A stretch of 64,000 nucleotides of DNA from a virus: positions 34,449-98,448 of the IMG/VR virus record IMGVR_UViG_3300020421_000006. One strand, 5' to 3'. The notes beneath the pieces were generated by a model, which did no database searches, was not told the origin of the DNA, and was given only the letters and a program-made list of their open reading frames with translations. A program made the translations under genes and the position numbers. This document shows, piece by piece, positions 38,810 through 46,920 of the stretch (within the stretch, counting starts at the first letter, position 1; the number at the start of each line of letters is the position of its first letter).

Positions 38810-40583
38810 CTTGTTTCTCCTCTCTATCTGTTGCTAGTGCTGTAACAAACTGAGGTGCTTGGTTTTCATGCAGTAACCACGGCTCGTGCATAGGAATACG
38901 CCTCATGATAGATGTTATTGTTCCGTCTTGCCATTTCGTAGTAGCCCAGTCTTTTAATGGGTTTACTAATGGGTTATCGTATTTAATTAAATCTGTAATT
39001 GTTAGTGCTGTGTCAGCTTGTGCTGCTCCTGTTGCAGCTGGACCGTTAAAGTGTATGTTAGGACTTGCTGACATAATAATGTCTCCACCTGATGCAACTT
39101 CTGTATTGGCGCCTGATGTTAAGTAATTGTAACCACCTGTAAGTATGTCCCAATTTGCTTGTGTATCTGATCTGTCACCAATTGTTTGAATATCTGTAGT
39201 TCCGCCAACAAAGTGTCTGTGGTTGCCAGCAACTGAAATATCTAAATCTCCAGCAAGAGGAAGATCTTCTGCATTTGTATACATTCTTGTTTCAATTTTT
39301 CCGTTGGCGCCAATTAGTATATTAGTATTAAATGCACTTTCTATTTGTACTCTACCATTTTCTTGTTTAAGAGCATCTTCAATTTTTGCATCTTGATGTA
39401 AACTGTCAGGTGCTTGATATTCAGCAGTTGCTTTAATGTTTACATTACGACCGGCTTCCATGTTGATATCTCTATCTGCTTTAATATTAATATCATTCAT
39501 TGAGTGAACACTTACACTGTCGTTTGCAAACACATCTACTTTACCATTAGATGTTAACTCAACCCACGAAGTTCCTTTTGAATTACCTATGTAAATTAAA
39601 TCTTCTGAATTATGTAAAAGAAGTTGATGTCCTGTTCTTGTTCTAAGTCTTGTGTATTCGTTATATGGTAAGTCAAGTAATCCTGCACTAGTATTTGCAT
39701 CTGACGCTTCAACATATTCTACTGGACCTTCTTGCGGAGAAGTTTTTCTAATATAGCGATCATCACCATCGTCCATAACAAACTGTGTTCCACCTAATCT
39801 TGTAACAGGAATCTCAACACTTAGATTTTCTTTTGTACCACGTCTCATACGTTTACCGTTTGGACCGTAGTCTAAAGGTCCAGGAGTACTAATACCAAAT
39901 ACTGCATTAGGATTGTTACGCCTACTAGTTGTAGTAGTAACCCCTCTTGCATCATCTTCTAATAATCCTTGAAGGAAGAATCTATCTGTTATAGGATGTA
40001 CAGGCTTTGGAATCTTTTCAGCGTCAATTTCTTGATCTCCTTGACCATTAAATCGTTTGTTAATTTCTCCAACTGGCAAAGGCATTTTTGTATTGAATTT
40101 TTTCTTGTCATCTTCTGATAATGCAGCCAATGACGCTCTATTGCTTGTTTGATCTTCACCCCTAGCACCTGTTGGATCTGTATCTGCTGCACCTATTGCA
40201 GGAACCATATGATTAGCAAACCTTGGAGGAACACAAGCAAACCAATAACCCGATGATGGATTACCTTCTATGAACATTACCATAACAGTTACACCAACAT
40301 CTGGTGGAACTGCCCACATACCATAACTTTGTTGTGTATCTTTAAAGTCGTCTTGGTTCATTCCTAATGCTTCGTATGGTGTGTGTCCGAAGAATGGAGA
40401 TGCATAATTTACAAGATATGTTTGTCCGTCAACGTTACCTGCGTTACCAGATTCTCTGAGTAGCGAAACTTTTAGTCTACCATTGAATGTAGGATCAAGT
40501 ACATCAATTACTGTAGCAAGATAAGCACCCGAGCCTAATGCTCCTGCCTGAGTATTATATCTGGTTCTCTTTTCAACTGGCAT
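38802..40583 (-). CDS. 5: Baseplate hub spike gp5-like, no lysozyme domain seen
   Basis: This 593-residue protein has an N-terminal OB fold like gp5/VgrG: YLATVIDVLDPTFNGRLKV, then VSPFFGHTP-type and MWAVPPDVGVTVMVMFIEG segments. The C-terminal part shows WVELTSNGKVDVFANDS and DINIKADRDINMEAGRN repeats, typical of the triple beta-helix of the gp5 spike. The region between (about 130-330), where T4 gp5 has its lysozyme, contains no lysozyme E-D-T pattern that I can find; it holds a Gly/Pro-rich linker instead. The start overlaps the hub gene stop as TAATG. It forms the central membrane-piercing spike. Confidence 0.85.
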   Translation of the reverse strand: MPVEKRTRYNTQAGALGSGAYLATVIDVLDPTFNGRLKVSLLRESGNAGNVDGQTYLVNYASPFFGHTPYEALGMNQDDFKDTQQSYGMWAVPPDVGVTVMVMFIEGNPSSGYWFACVPPRFANHMVPAIGAADTDPTGARGEDQTSNRASLAALSEDDKKKFNTKMPLPVGEINKRFNGQGDQEIDAEKIPKPVHPITDRFFLQGLLEDDARGVTTTTSRRNNPNAVFGISTPGPLDYGPNGKRMRRGTKENLSVEIPVTRLGGTQFVMDDGDDRYIRKTSPQEGPVEYVEASDANTSAGLLDLPYNEYTRLRTRTGHQLLLHNSEDLIYIGNSKGTSWVELTSNGKVDVFANDSVSVHSMNDINIKADRDINMEAGRNVNIKATAEYQAPDSLHQDAKIEDALKQENGRVQIESAFNTNILIGANGKIETRMYTNAEDLPLAGDLDISVAGNHRHFVGGTTDIQTIGDRSDTQANWDILTGGYNYLTSGANTEVASGGDIIMSASPNIHFNGPAATGAAQADTALTITDLIKYDNPLVNPLKDWATTKWQDGTITSIMRRIPMHEPWLLHENQAPQFVTALATDREEKQDG

Positions 40584-43459
40584 TAAGTTTTAACTCCGTC
40601 AAGTAGTTTAGGATCATAAACTCTAATAGTGTTTCCTTCTCTATCTTTGCTTTCTTCAAATGGTTGTTTTCTGTCAATATTAAAGTTAACTAACGAACCG
40701 TTGGCTTGTCTTCTGTATTCTTTTAAGACAGGTTTCTTAGGCTTAGATTTAAACTCGCCATCACCTTTAGGTAATTTTGCGGCCCATTTTTCTATACCAT
40801 CTACACTCAAGCCAAAGTTAGCAAGGAAATTATTAGCAAATTGCTCTCCTGCTTTTTCTACTTCTTCGATTGTTATTGTCCTATCAACTTTTACTGGTGG
40901 AGGAGTTTCTCCAACTTCTGTTTTTTCTTTTTGTGCGGAACCAATTTCTGTTTGGAATCCTTCTTTAGAACCATCTGGAATTTTACCACCGTAATCAATT
41001 GGTTGACCTGACATTCTAATACATCTAAGTTTTTGTGTAAACTGCCCGCCTTTAAATTCACTATCACATTTCAATACTTTATAAATTCCGCTAAAAGGAC
41101 TTGGATTTTCATTTGCAAATTCGTAAAGTCCAGTGTCAGTATTTGTATCAATCGGAGTTCTAAAACTAATAAAGATATAAATTTCGCCTCCTGTGTAATT
41201 AGCTTCTCCGCCATCAGTTGTCTGCGAACGTGGTGCTGCTCCGTCTATGTGATTTCCTTGGCCGCTTTCAACCATCCAGTACGTATCGCCGAGTATATCT
41301 AAATCAATTGTAATCAAGTCACCTGCGCTGTTGTCAACAAATGCTTTCTGGAAATTTTCAGCAACTAATTGTTCAACATCTTTGAATCCGCTACCACCTT
41401 TCTGACTTTCGTGTAATATAGATACATCACGTTTTAGTTTTTTCTTACCTAGGTTAGGTGCTTTTGCTTCTGCTGTACCTTCTGGAGTGTTTGTAGTTAA
41501 TGTTTTGTTAGTACCTGTACCGTTAATATTTTTGTTAAATTCACTTGAAGTATTAGCTTCAGGGGTTGGTCGAGAACCTGCAAAGAATAAATTATTAATC
41601 TTGATATCAAATTTAAGTACGTCAACGTTTTGTCCTGAATATATGTAGTCGTATCTTTTAGCAATTGTTTTTTGTAATGCTGCTGTGTCAACTCCTTCGC
41701 CAGGCGCTTTAAAAATACTGTGATGCACAAAATATGGAACAATTCTAAATGTATATTGTTTAGCAAAGTCTCCTATCTGTGGATCGTAATCTAAGAACGC
41801 TACTTGAACATCAATTTTAAACCACTTAATATATCCTTCTGGTGTAAGGTTATGGTTATCAGGAGTTCCGCTAATAGCGTCTTTTGCATATCTTGAACTT
41901 AATATAGTCTGTGTAATAACATCAGTTAAGGGCTGTTTCTGTGTAAAGAAAAATTCACGCTGTTTAGGATCTAATTGCATTTTATAACGATCAATACGAC
42001 CTGTTTCTTCATTGTACTTAGAATCTCCTGCTCTATACATTGCAGAACTTTCCCAGTTAAAGTTACCACCTGATGTTGAATCAAAACCAAACGTTGATTT
42101 TCCTATGTGGTTAGATTCAAAAGACGTCTTGGTTATTTGAGAAGGAGCAGCAGCATTTTTTCCAAATGCCTTAGAACTTTCCGGCGGTGGAGTGTCTGCG
42201 TCAACTATTGCTCCGGGATCTCCGTCAGTAAATGTGTCAGATGTTTTTCTAGCACCTGTTATAAAGTCTGTCGATTTCTCAGGAAAATCAATGATGTAAA
42301 CATCTGGAATTGAATATGCTCCTGATTCTACTAACAATTTTTCATTATCGTTAAGTACTTTCTCTAAGCTCTTAGGTCCTGTTTTTAACATTTCTTCAAC
42401 TGTACCTTTTTCCGGAGCAGTAATTGAAATGTCATTGAACAGCATATTAACTGTGTCCAAGTAAGCAGAATGGTTGTAAGGAAACGCTTGAACCTTGTAC
42501 GTAGTTCCTGATTCGTTTGTATCAAAGGTAACTCTCTTTAATTTCATTACAAAGTATTTTGGATTCAGCCCTTGGGTACCTATGGTTTTTTCTTCTGTAC
42601 CATCTGCACTAAATCCTACAAAGTCTAAACGCAATACAAACGGAGCATCTAAGTAGTTAGGATACCCTGCTTTAAGTGCAGAAACTTGCAACGACTCTAA
42701 TAACAATCCCATGCTGTATGGTTCAAATATATCAAAGTCAAAGTTAATTGCATTTGTATTACCTGTGTTTTTTGTTGCTGACATTACTGTAGTCATTTTA
42801 AAGTTGTCAACAAAATATTCAGGTGATTTGCCACCTTGAATTTTTGTTCTATATTTGTCGCCACGCCCTGCGGCAGAAAAAACAATTCCGGATTTAACTG
42901 TTATACCACCACCTTCAAAATCTTGTCCTGCAAATCCTAGATCTCCTGTCCTATATGAACTTGGATCATTATACTGCATTGGTGTTAGCACAGCCATCGT
43001 CCATAACGAACTAACTGTTGAAAATTTTTCTAACGGATTTTGAATTAGATTTGGTGTTTCTGAATCTCTTCTAGGACTTGGTGTTCCTGGTCCTACTGGT
43101 GCATCATTTTTCTTATCAGCAAAATCATCTACATTAGAAATTGCAGCATCAACTGTTTTTGTTTTGTCATTTATTACTTGTGCTATTGCGTTTTCTGCAA
43201 GTTCTATTGTTTCTAACTGAGCATCAAGACTGAAAACTTTTATTTTCTCTCTTAGTTCTGCACTTCCTACAGGAATATTTGATGCTTGAAAAGTATTAGA
43301 TGCATTAATCGTTGGTGAGCCGTCCGGCTTTTTTATTTCTGCTGGAACAACAAAACTTTTTCCGTTTATGTTTCTAATTTTTTCACCAGACCTCAAAGTT
43401 CCTTTGAAAGGCTTTAACTTATTATCTGGTATGCTTGGAGGTCTATTAAACGCACTCAT
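40583..43459 (-). CDS. Large baseplate hub protein, gp27-like
   Basis: This 958-residue protein lies between gp53 and gp5, where a hub protein is expected. The recognisable part (about 490-630) has QPLTDVITQTILSSRYA, WFKIDVQVAFLDYDP and FRIVPYFVH; next to gp5 this best fits a gp27-like hub (391 residues in T4). The N-terminal 450 residues are separate beta-rich sequence with VLRLDFVGFS. The C-terminal part is Lys/Glu-rich with TPPPVKVDRTITIEE and may bind partners. gp27 forms the trimeric base for the gp5 spike. Size argues for an extended or fused hub. The gp27 equivalence is inferred mainly from context. Confidence 0.55.
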   Translation of the reverse strand: MSAFNRPPSIPDNKLKPFKGTLRSGEKIRNINGKSFVVPAEIKKPDGSPTINASNTFQASNIPVGSAELREKIKVFSLDAQLETIELAENAIAQVINDKTKTVDAAISNVDDFADKKNDAPVGPGTPSPRRDSETPNLIQNPLEKFSTVSSLWTMAVLTPMQYNDPSSYRTGDLGFAGQDFEGGGITVKSGIVFSAAGRGDKYRTKIQGGKSPEYFVDNFKMTTVMSATKNTGNTNAINFDFDIFEPYSMGLLLESLQVSALKAGYPNYLDAPFVLRLDFVGFSADGTEEKTIGTQGLNPKYFVMKLKRVTFDTNESGTTYKVQAFPYNHSAYLDTVNMLFNDISITAPEKGTVEEMLKTGPKSLEKVLNDNEKLLVESGAYSIPDVYIIDFPEKSTDFITGARKTSDTFTDGDPGAIVDADTPPPESSKAFGKNAAAPSQITKTSFESNHIGKSTFGFDSTSGGNFNWESSAMYRAGDSKYNEETGRIDRYKMQLDPKQREFFFTQKQPLTDVITQTILSSRYAKDAISGTPDNHNLTPEGYIKWFKIDVQVAFLDYDPQIGDFAKQYTFRIVPYFVHHSIFKAPGEGVDTAALQKTIAKRYDYIYSGQNVDVLKFDIKINNLFFAGSRPTPEANTSSEFNKNINGTGTNKTLTTNTPEGTAEAKAPNLGKKKLKRDVSILHESQKGGSGFKDVEQLVAENFQKAFVDNSAGDLITIDLDILGDTYWMVESGQGNHIDGAAPRSQTTDGGEANYTGGEIYIFISFRTPIDTNTDTGLYEFANENPSPFSGIYKVLKCDSEFKGGQFTQKLRCIRMSGQPIDYGGKIPDGSKEGFQTEIGSAQKEKTEVGETPPPVKVDRTITIEEVEKAGEQFANNFLANFGLSVDGIEKWAAKLPKGDGEFKSKPKKPVLKEYRRQANGSLVNFNIDRKQPFEESKDREGNTIRVYDPKLLDGVKT

Positions 43460-43460
43460 G

Positions 43461-43760
43461 CTATATTCCTAAGAACTTTTTTAGATTTGATAGTTTAGGA
43501 ATGTAAATTGAATTTCCTGCTTTGAAATCGTATATAGGATCTTTGATTGTATCCATGTTTCTTTGTACAAACACCCACCAAAGTTTTGGATCTTCGTATA
43601 AATCAAATGCTAACAAATCGGGTCTATTATTATAGTGTGGTTCGATTGTATATAATACATCACTTGCTGATGCTGGTACAGCTCTAATATTCATTAATTC
43701 TAAATACAAAGAATTTTGAGGTGTATCTCTATATGGAGAATTGTTTTTGTATATGGCCAT
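43461..43760 (-). CDS. 53: Baseplate wedge protein gp53-like
   Basis: This 99-residue protein has IEPHYNNRPDLLAFDLYEDPKLWWVF, shown here as separate motifs: RPDLLAFDLYED, then WWVFVQRN and IYIPKL. That LysM-like pattern of attachment followed by an AGNxIYIP end is the core of gp53. T4 gp53 is 196 residues, so this is a short, core-only version. gp53 clamps wedges together in the baseplate. It is encoded in the order gp48-gp53-hub-gp5. The start is coupled to the gp48 stop as TAATG, and the hub gene begins 1 nt later. Confidence 0.85.
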   Translation of the reverse strand: MAIYKNNSPYRDTPQNSLYLELMNIRAVPASASDVLYTIEPHYNNRPDLLAFDLYEDPKLWWVFVQRNMDTIKDPIYDFKAGNSIYIPKLSNLKKFLGI

Positions 43761-44926
43761 TATAAAAATCCTCCTCCGCCCATTGAGCCTTTAGCATATT
43801 GCTCCAATGAAAACTTGCGTAAACTTTCTCTGTTGTAGATCGGCTGTACTGAAACAGTAATGTTACTTTTTCTTGGTACCCAAGTTGGTTTAGGACCTTG
43901 AGTTGCTTCTGTACATCTAATATAGTCAACATCAGTAGGTAGTGTAACTGAGAAGTTTTTAACTACAACCGGAACTCCTTCAAAGACGTTTGCACCATAT
44001 CCATACAGTCTACATATGATAGGTGGATTACCTGCTAGGTTACCTGTTCCAAAGAACATTTTTGTTGATGCTTTAAAGAATGTTGTTGCTGCAATCCAGT
44101 ACGCAGCATCTTTACTTGACTCTGCTGTAAAGTCTCCTGAAATCGATATCTCGTCCACTTGTGAGTTCTTGTAAGCCTGGAAGGGATAATTATTATGTAC
44201 AGGATCTATTTGTGTATAGTTTGCGGTTGTTGAAAATGTTATTTCTGGCAAGTATGGAAAAACTACTCCACCAGTCTGTTCTAGAATTTTAAATAACGGA
44301 TTTGCACCAAAGTGTGCAAAGTTAGCATTAATTTTTACCCGCCAATCATTTGGATTCTGAGGATCTAGTTTAACACCGGCGCCTTCTTCGAATTCGAAAA
44401 GTTCGCCACCAGCAGGGAGATTTACGCCTCTTTTGAGACTTAATAAATTATTTAAAACACCAGCTGCTTTGCCAACATTTGATGCAAAGTCTTGGAAACC
44501 AGATGCTAAGTTGCCTCCAATACCTAATTTAGATATTGCAGATGATATTTCAGCTGTGGTTCCGGCTACTGCATTAAGTCCATCTTGTGCAGCACCAAAT
44601 GCTGTTCCAACATTATCAGCTATATTACTTAATGAACCACTACCAACTTTAGATGTTATTGTAGATAACGGAGCACCAGCAGCACCAACTACACCGTCAA
44701 CATTAAATGCAGCATCTGCTGCCGCCAAGGCACTGTTTAAATCGCCTGACGCTTGGTTTAATGCTGAGCCAATATCACCGCCTAGGTCGCTAGTTAACTT
44801 GTCCAAATCGGCTTTGGCTTGGTCCGAAACCTGTTTGAGATTGGCTTGGTTCTTCTGTTGCTGGTCAACGGCGACCGCAACGCCAGCTACAAGTACGGCT
44901 AAAGGTGCTATTTTTGGTAAACTCAT
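43760..44926 (-). CDS. 48: Baseplate tail-tube cap gp48-like
   Basis: This 388-residue protein has a C-terminal half with ITFSTTANYTQIDP, ISISGDFTAESSKDAAYW and FFKASTKMFFG. Then follow CRLYGYGANVFEGVPVVVK and SVQPIYNRESLRKFSL. This matches T4 gp48 (compare its DLTPRSTEDLMAIINIY and TLNRASL). The related gp54 has the same fold, so gp54 is the alternative. It starts the tail tube on the hub. The N-terminal about 190 residues are Ala/Gly/Asn-rich, with a hydrophobic LAVLVAGVAVAV start that may interact with the tape measure. AAGGAAA and a late-promoter box precede it. Confidence 0.75.
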   Translation of the reverse strand: MSLPKIAPLAVLVAGVAVAVDQQQKNQANLKQVSDQAKADLDKLTSDLGGDIGSALNQASGDLNSALAAADAAFNVDGVVGAAGAPLSTITSKVGSGSLSNIADNVGTAFGAAQDGLNAVAGTTAEISSAISKLGIGGNLASGFQDFASNVGKAAGVLNNLLSLKRGVNLPAGGELFEFEEGAGVKLDPQNPNDWRVKINANFAHFGANPLFKILEQTGGVVFPYLPEITFSTTANYTQIDPVHNNYPFQAYKNSQVDEISISGDFTAESSKDAAYWIAATTFFKASTKMFFGTGNLAGNPPIICRLYGYGANVFEGVPVVVKNFSVTLPTDVDYIRCTEATQGPKPTWVPRKSNITVSVQPIYNRESLRKFSLEQYAKGSMGGGGFL

Positions 44927-44953
44927 TTTGGTAAAATTTCCTTTTAATAATAC

Positions 44954-44961
44954 TATTTATT
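44954..44961 (-). promoter_or_regulatory. Late-promoter-like box (AATAAATA) for the baseplate operon
   Basis: The minus strand reads AATAAATA followed by G, 28 nt before the gp48 start, in the divergent gap with gp55. It is well placed to drive the baseplate operon gp48 to gp25. Confidence 0.6.
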
Positions 44962-45010
44962 TCTGTAATAATGTGCTATTATATTACTTATATAACCGGA
45001 GAAATTACGT

Positions 45011-45856
45011 ATGACAATTGGGCAACCAAAAAAGATAAAATATCTAACAAATAAGGATTTATTAGCGGAAATACACCGCAGTAAGTCTACTTTCTGTTCT
45101 TTTACTGACGATAGCTATGCACAGTACGATATTATACTGCCATCATTAGAAAAAATTAACATTAGAACCGTAGCAGAAGCAAAACGCAACCGTGCTGCTA
45201 GACTATCTAAACTTGCACATGCTGAAGCAGTTGAAGCCGCAGGTAAAAAGATGCCTGCAAAAGGGTTTGATATAGACTACCGTAAAATGCAAAAAGAAGA
45301 TTTAATTTTTAGAATTATGACATTTGATCATGTTCCAGAAGAACCTGGTCGCAAGAAAACAATTAAGACTGTTGCAGACAAGCACGAAAAAGTAAACTTT
45401 CCTCCTTTCCAGCATTGGAAGTTTGATGACAAAGGAAATTTGATTTGTGTAGGCAAAAGCCATTGGGTTGGTGGTATGGAAAACGGATACTTCGATAAGA
45501 AGTGTGGACAGATGACTAACGACCTTGCAAGAATGTTTATGAAATTGTGTGATAGGTACGCAACAAGAGGTAATGTTAGAGGATATACATATAACGACGA
45601 AATGAAAGGTCAGGCAATTTTGCAATTAGCACAGATAGGTTTACAATTTGACGAGTCAAAAAGTAATAACCCATTTGCTTATTACACTGCGGCTGTAACA
45701 AATAGTTTTGTTCGTATTATTAATATTGAAAAACGCAACCAAAATATCAGAGATGATATTTTAGAGATGAACGGCATGAATCCTAGTTGGACTAGACAAA
45801 ATGCTGATGCACACCCTAACAAACATAAAGATTCCAAAGCAAAGAAAAAGACTTGA
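45011..45856 (+). CDS. 55: Late-transcription sigma factor gp55
   Basis: This 281-residue protein resembles T4 gp55. It has an N-terminal KYLTNKDLLAEI (compare YNYVNNKELLQAI) and, near 213-250, FDESKSNNPFAYYTAAV followed by NSFVRIINIEKRNQN, matching the region-2-like core that binds RNA polymerase and the TATAAATA -10 element. It is longer than T4 gp55 (185) because of an insertion between these parts. The C-terminus ends in a Lys-rich tail (KHKDSKAKKKT); the acidic/hydrophobic sliding-clamp-binding end of T4 gp55 is not visible. GGAG precedes the ATG. The late boxes found across the window are its likely targets. Confidence 0.85.
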   Translation: MTIGQPKKIKYLTNKDLLAEIHRSKSTFCSFTDDSYAQYDIILPSLEKINIRTVAEAKRNRAARLSKLAHAEAVEAAGKKMPAKGFDIDYRKMQKEDLIFRIMTFDHVPEEPGRKKTIKTVADKHEKVNFPPFQHWKFDDKGNLICVGKSHWVGGMENGYFDKKCGQMTNDLARMFMKLCDRYATRGNVRGYTYNDEMKGQAILQLAQIGLQFDESKSNNPFAYYTAAVTNSFVRIINIEKRNQNIRDDILEMNGMNPSWTRQNADAHPNKHKDSKAKKKT

Positions 45857-45881
45857 CAAACTGCTTAAAGTTAGTTACAAT
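45853..45881 (+). promoter_or_regulatory. Sigma70-type promoter for gp47-gp46
   Basis: TTGACA at 45853-45858 and TACAAT at 45876-45881 are separated by exactly 17 nt. The -35 box overlaps the gp55 stop codon. AAGGAG follows at 45887-45892 before the ATG at 45898. This would allow recombination genes to be transcribed early by host polymerase, independently of gp55. Confidence 0.8.
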
Positions 45882-45897
45882 AACATAAGGAGTAAAA

Positions 45898-46920
45898 ATG
45901 CCGTTATTTAAGAAAGCAGCCTGCTTCACTGATATACACTTTGGTATGAAAGGTGGCAGCAGAACGCATAACATGGACTGCGAGGAATTCGTAAAGTGGT
46001 TTTGTGATGAAGCAAAAGCCGCTGGTGCAGAAACTTGCATATTTTTAGGAGACTGGCATCATAATCGTGCTACTACAGATGTTAGCACAATGAACTACAC
46101 AGTTTCTAATTTAGAAAGAATTAACGAAACATTCGAGAAGACTTACTTCATGGTAGGTAACCATGATTTATTTTACAAAGACAAACGTGAAATTAACTCT
46201 ATTGAGTTTATGCGATTGTTTCCAAACATCATTCCTATTACAGATATTTTTACAGAAGGCGAAGTAACATTACTTCCTTGGTTAGTAGGTGAAGAATGGA
46301 AGATGGTGCCTAAAATTAAAAGTAGGTATGTATTTGGACACTTTGAACTTCCTCTGTTTTATATGAATGCTATGGTACAGATGCCTGACCATGGAACACT
46401 TCAGGCAGATCATTTTGTAAATCAAGAATATGTGTTTAGCGGACACTTTCATAAAAGACAAACTAAAGGTAATGTAACATACATCGGTAATGCATTTCCA
46501 CACAACTATGCAGATGCATGGGATGATGAACGTGGCATGATGTTTTTAGATTGGGGAGGAACTCCTGAATATAAAACATGGCCAAAGCAACCTGTGTTTA
46601 GAACATACAAATTAAGTCAGCTTCTTGAAGATCCTGATTCTAACTTAGGTGAAAATATGCACTGTCGAGTTACAATTGATGTGCCTATTAGTTTTGAAGA
46701 AGCAAACTTTATTAGAGAAACTTTTATTCCACAATACAAACTTAGAGAACTAAGTCTTATACCAGAAAAGGTAGAAGTAGAATCAAACGTTGATCCTATT
46801 GATCTTACGTTTGAAAGTGTTGACACTATTGTTATGAATCAAATCGAAGCAATTGATAGTGATACTGTTGACAAACGTATGCTGGTAGAGATATATAGGG
46901 ACCTTGGACGTAATCAATGA
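45898..46920 (+). CDS. 47: Recombination endonuclease subunit gp47 (Mre11/SbcD-like)
   Basis: This 340-residue protein carries the metallophosphoesterase motifs in order: D12-x-H14 (FTDIHFG), GDWHH at 51-55, VGNHDL at 86-91, FGHFE at 146-150 and SGHFHK at 181-186. These bind two metal ions. Length equals T4 gp47 (339). With gp46 it forms the nuclease/ATPase that processes DNA ends for recombination-dependent replication and host DNA degradation. The gene ends in ATGA overlap with gp46. A near-perfect sigma70 promoter lies upstream. The assignment is firm. Confidence 0.95.
   Translation: MPLFKKAACFTDIHFGMKGGSRTHNMDCEEFVKWFCDEAKAAGAETCIFLGDWHHNRATTDVSTMNYTVSNLERINETFEKTYFMVGNHDLFYKDKREINSIEFMRLFPNIIPITDIFTEGEVTLLPWLVGEEWKMVPKIKSRYVFGHFELPLFYMNAMVQMPDHGTLQADHFVNQEYVFSGHFHKRQTKGNVTYIGNAFPHNYADAWDDERGMMFLDWGGTPEYKTWPKQPVFRTYKLSQLLEDPDSNLGENMHCRVTIDVPISFEEANFIRETFIPQYKLRELSLIPEKVEVESNVDPIDLTFESVDTIVMNQIEAIDSDTVDKRMLVEIYRDLGRNQ

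Noticed and set aside
44962-45010. Sigma70 promoter before gp55
   Set aside because: AT-rich TATATT-like boxes exist but no -35 with correct spacing was found; evidence is too weak.
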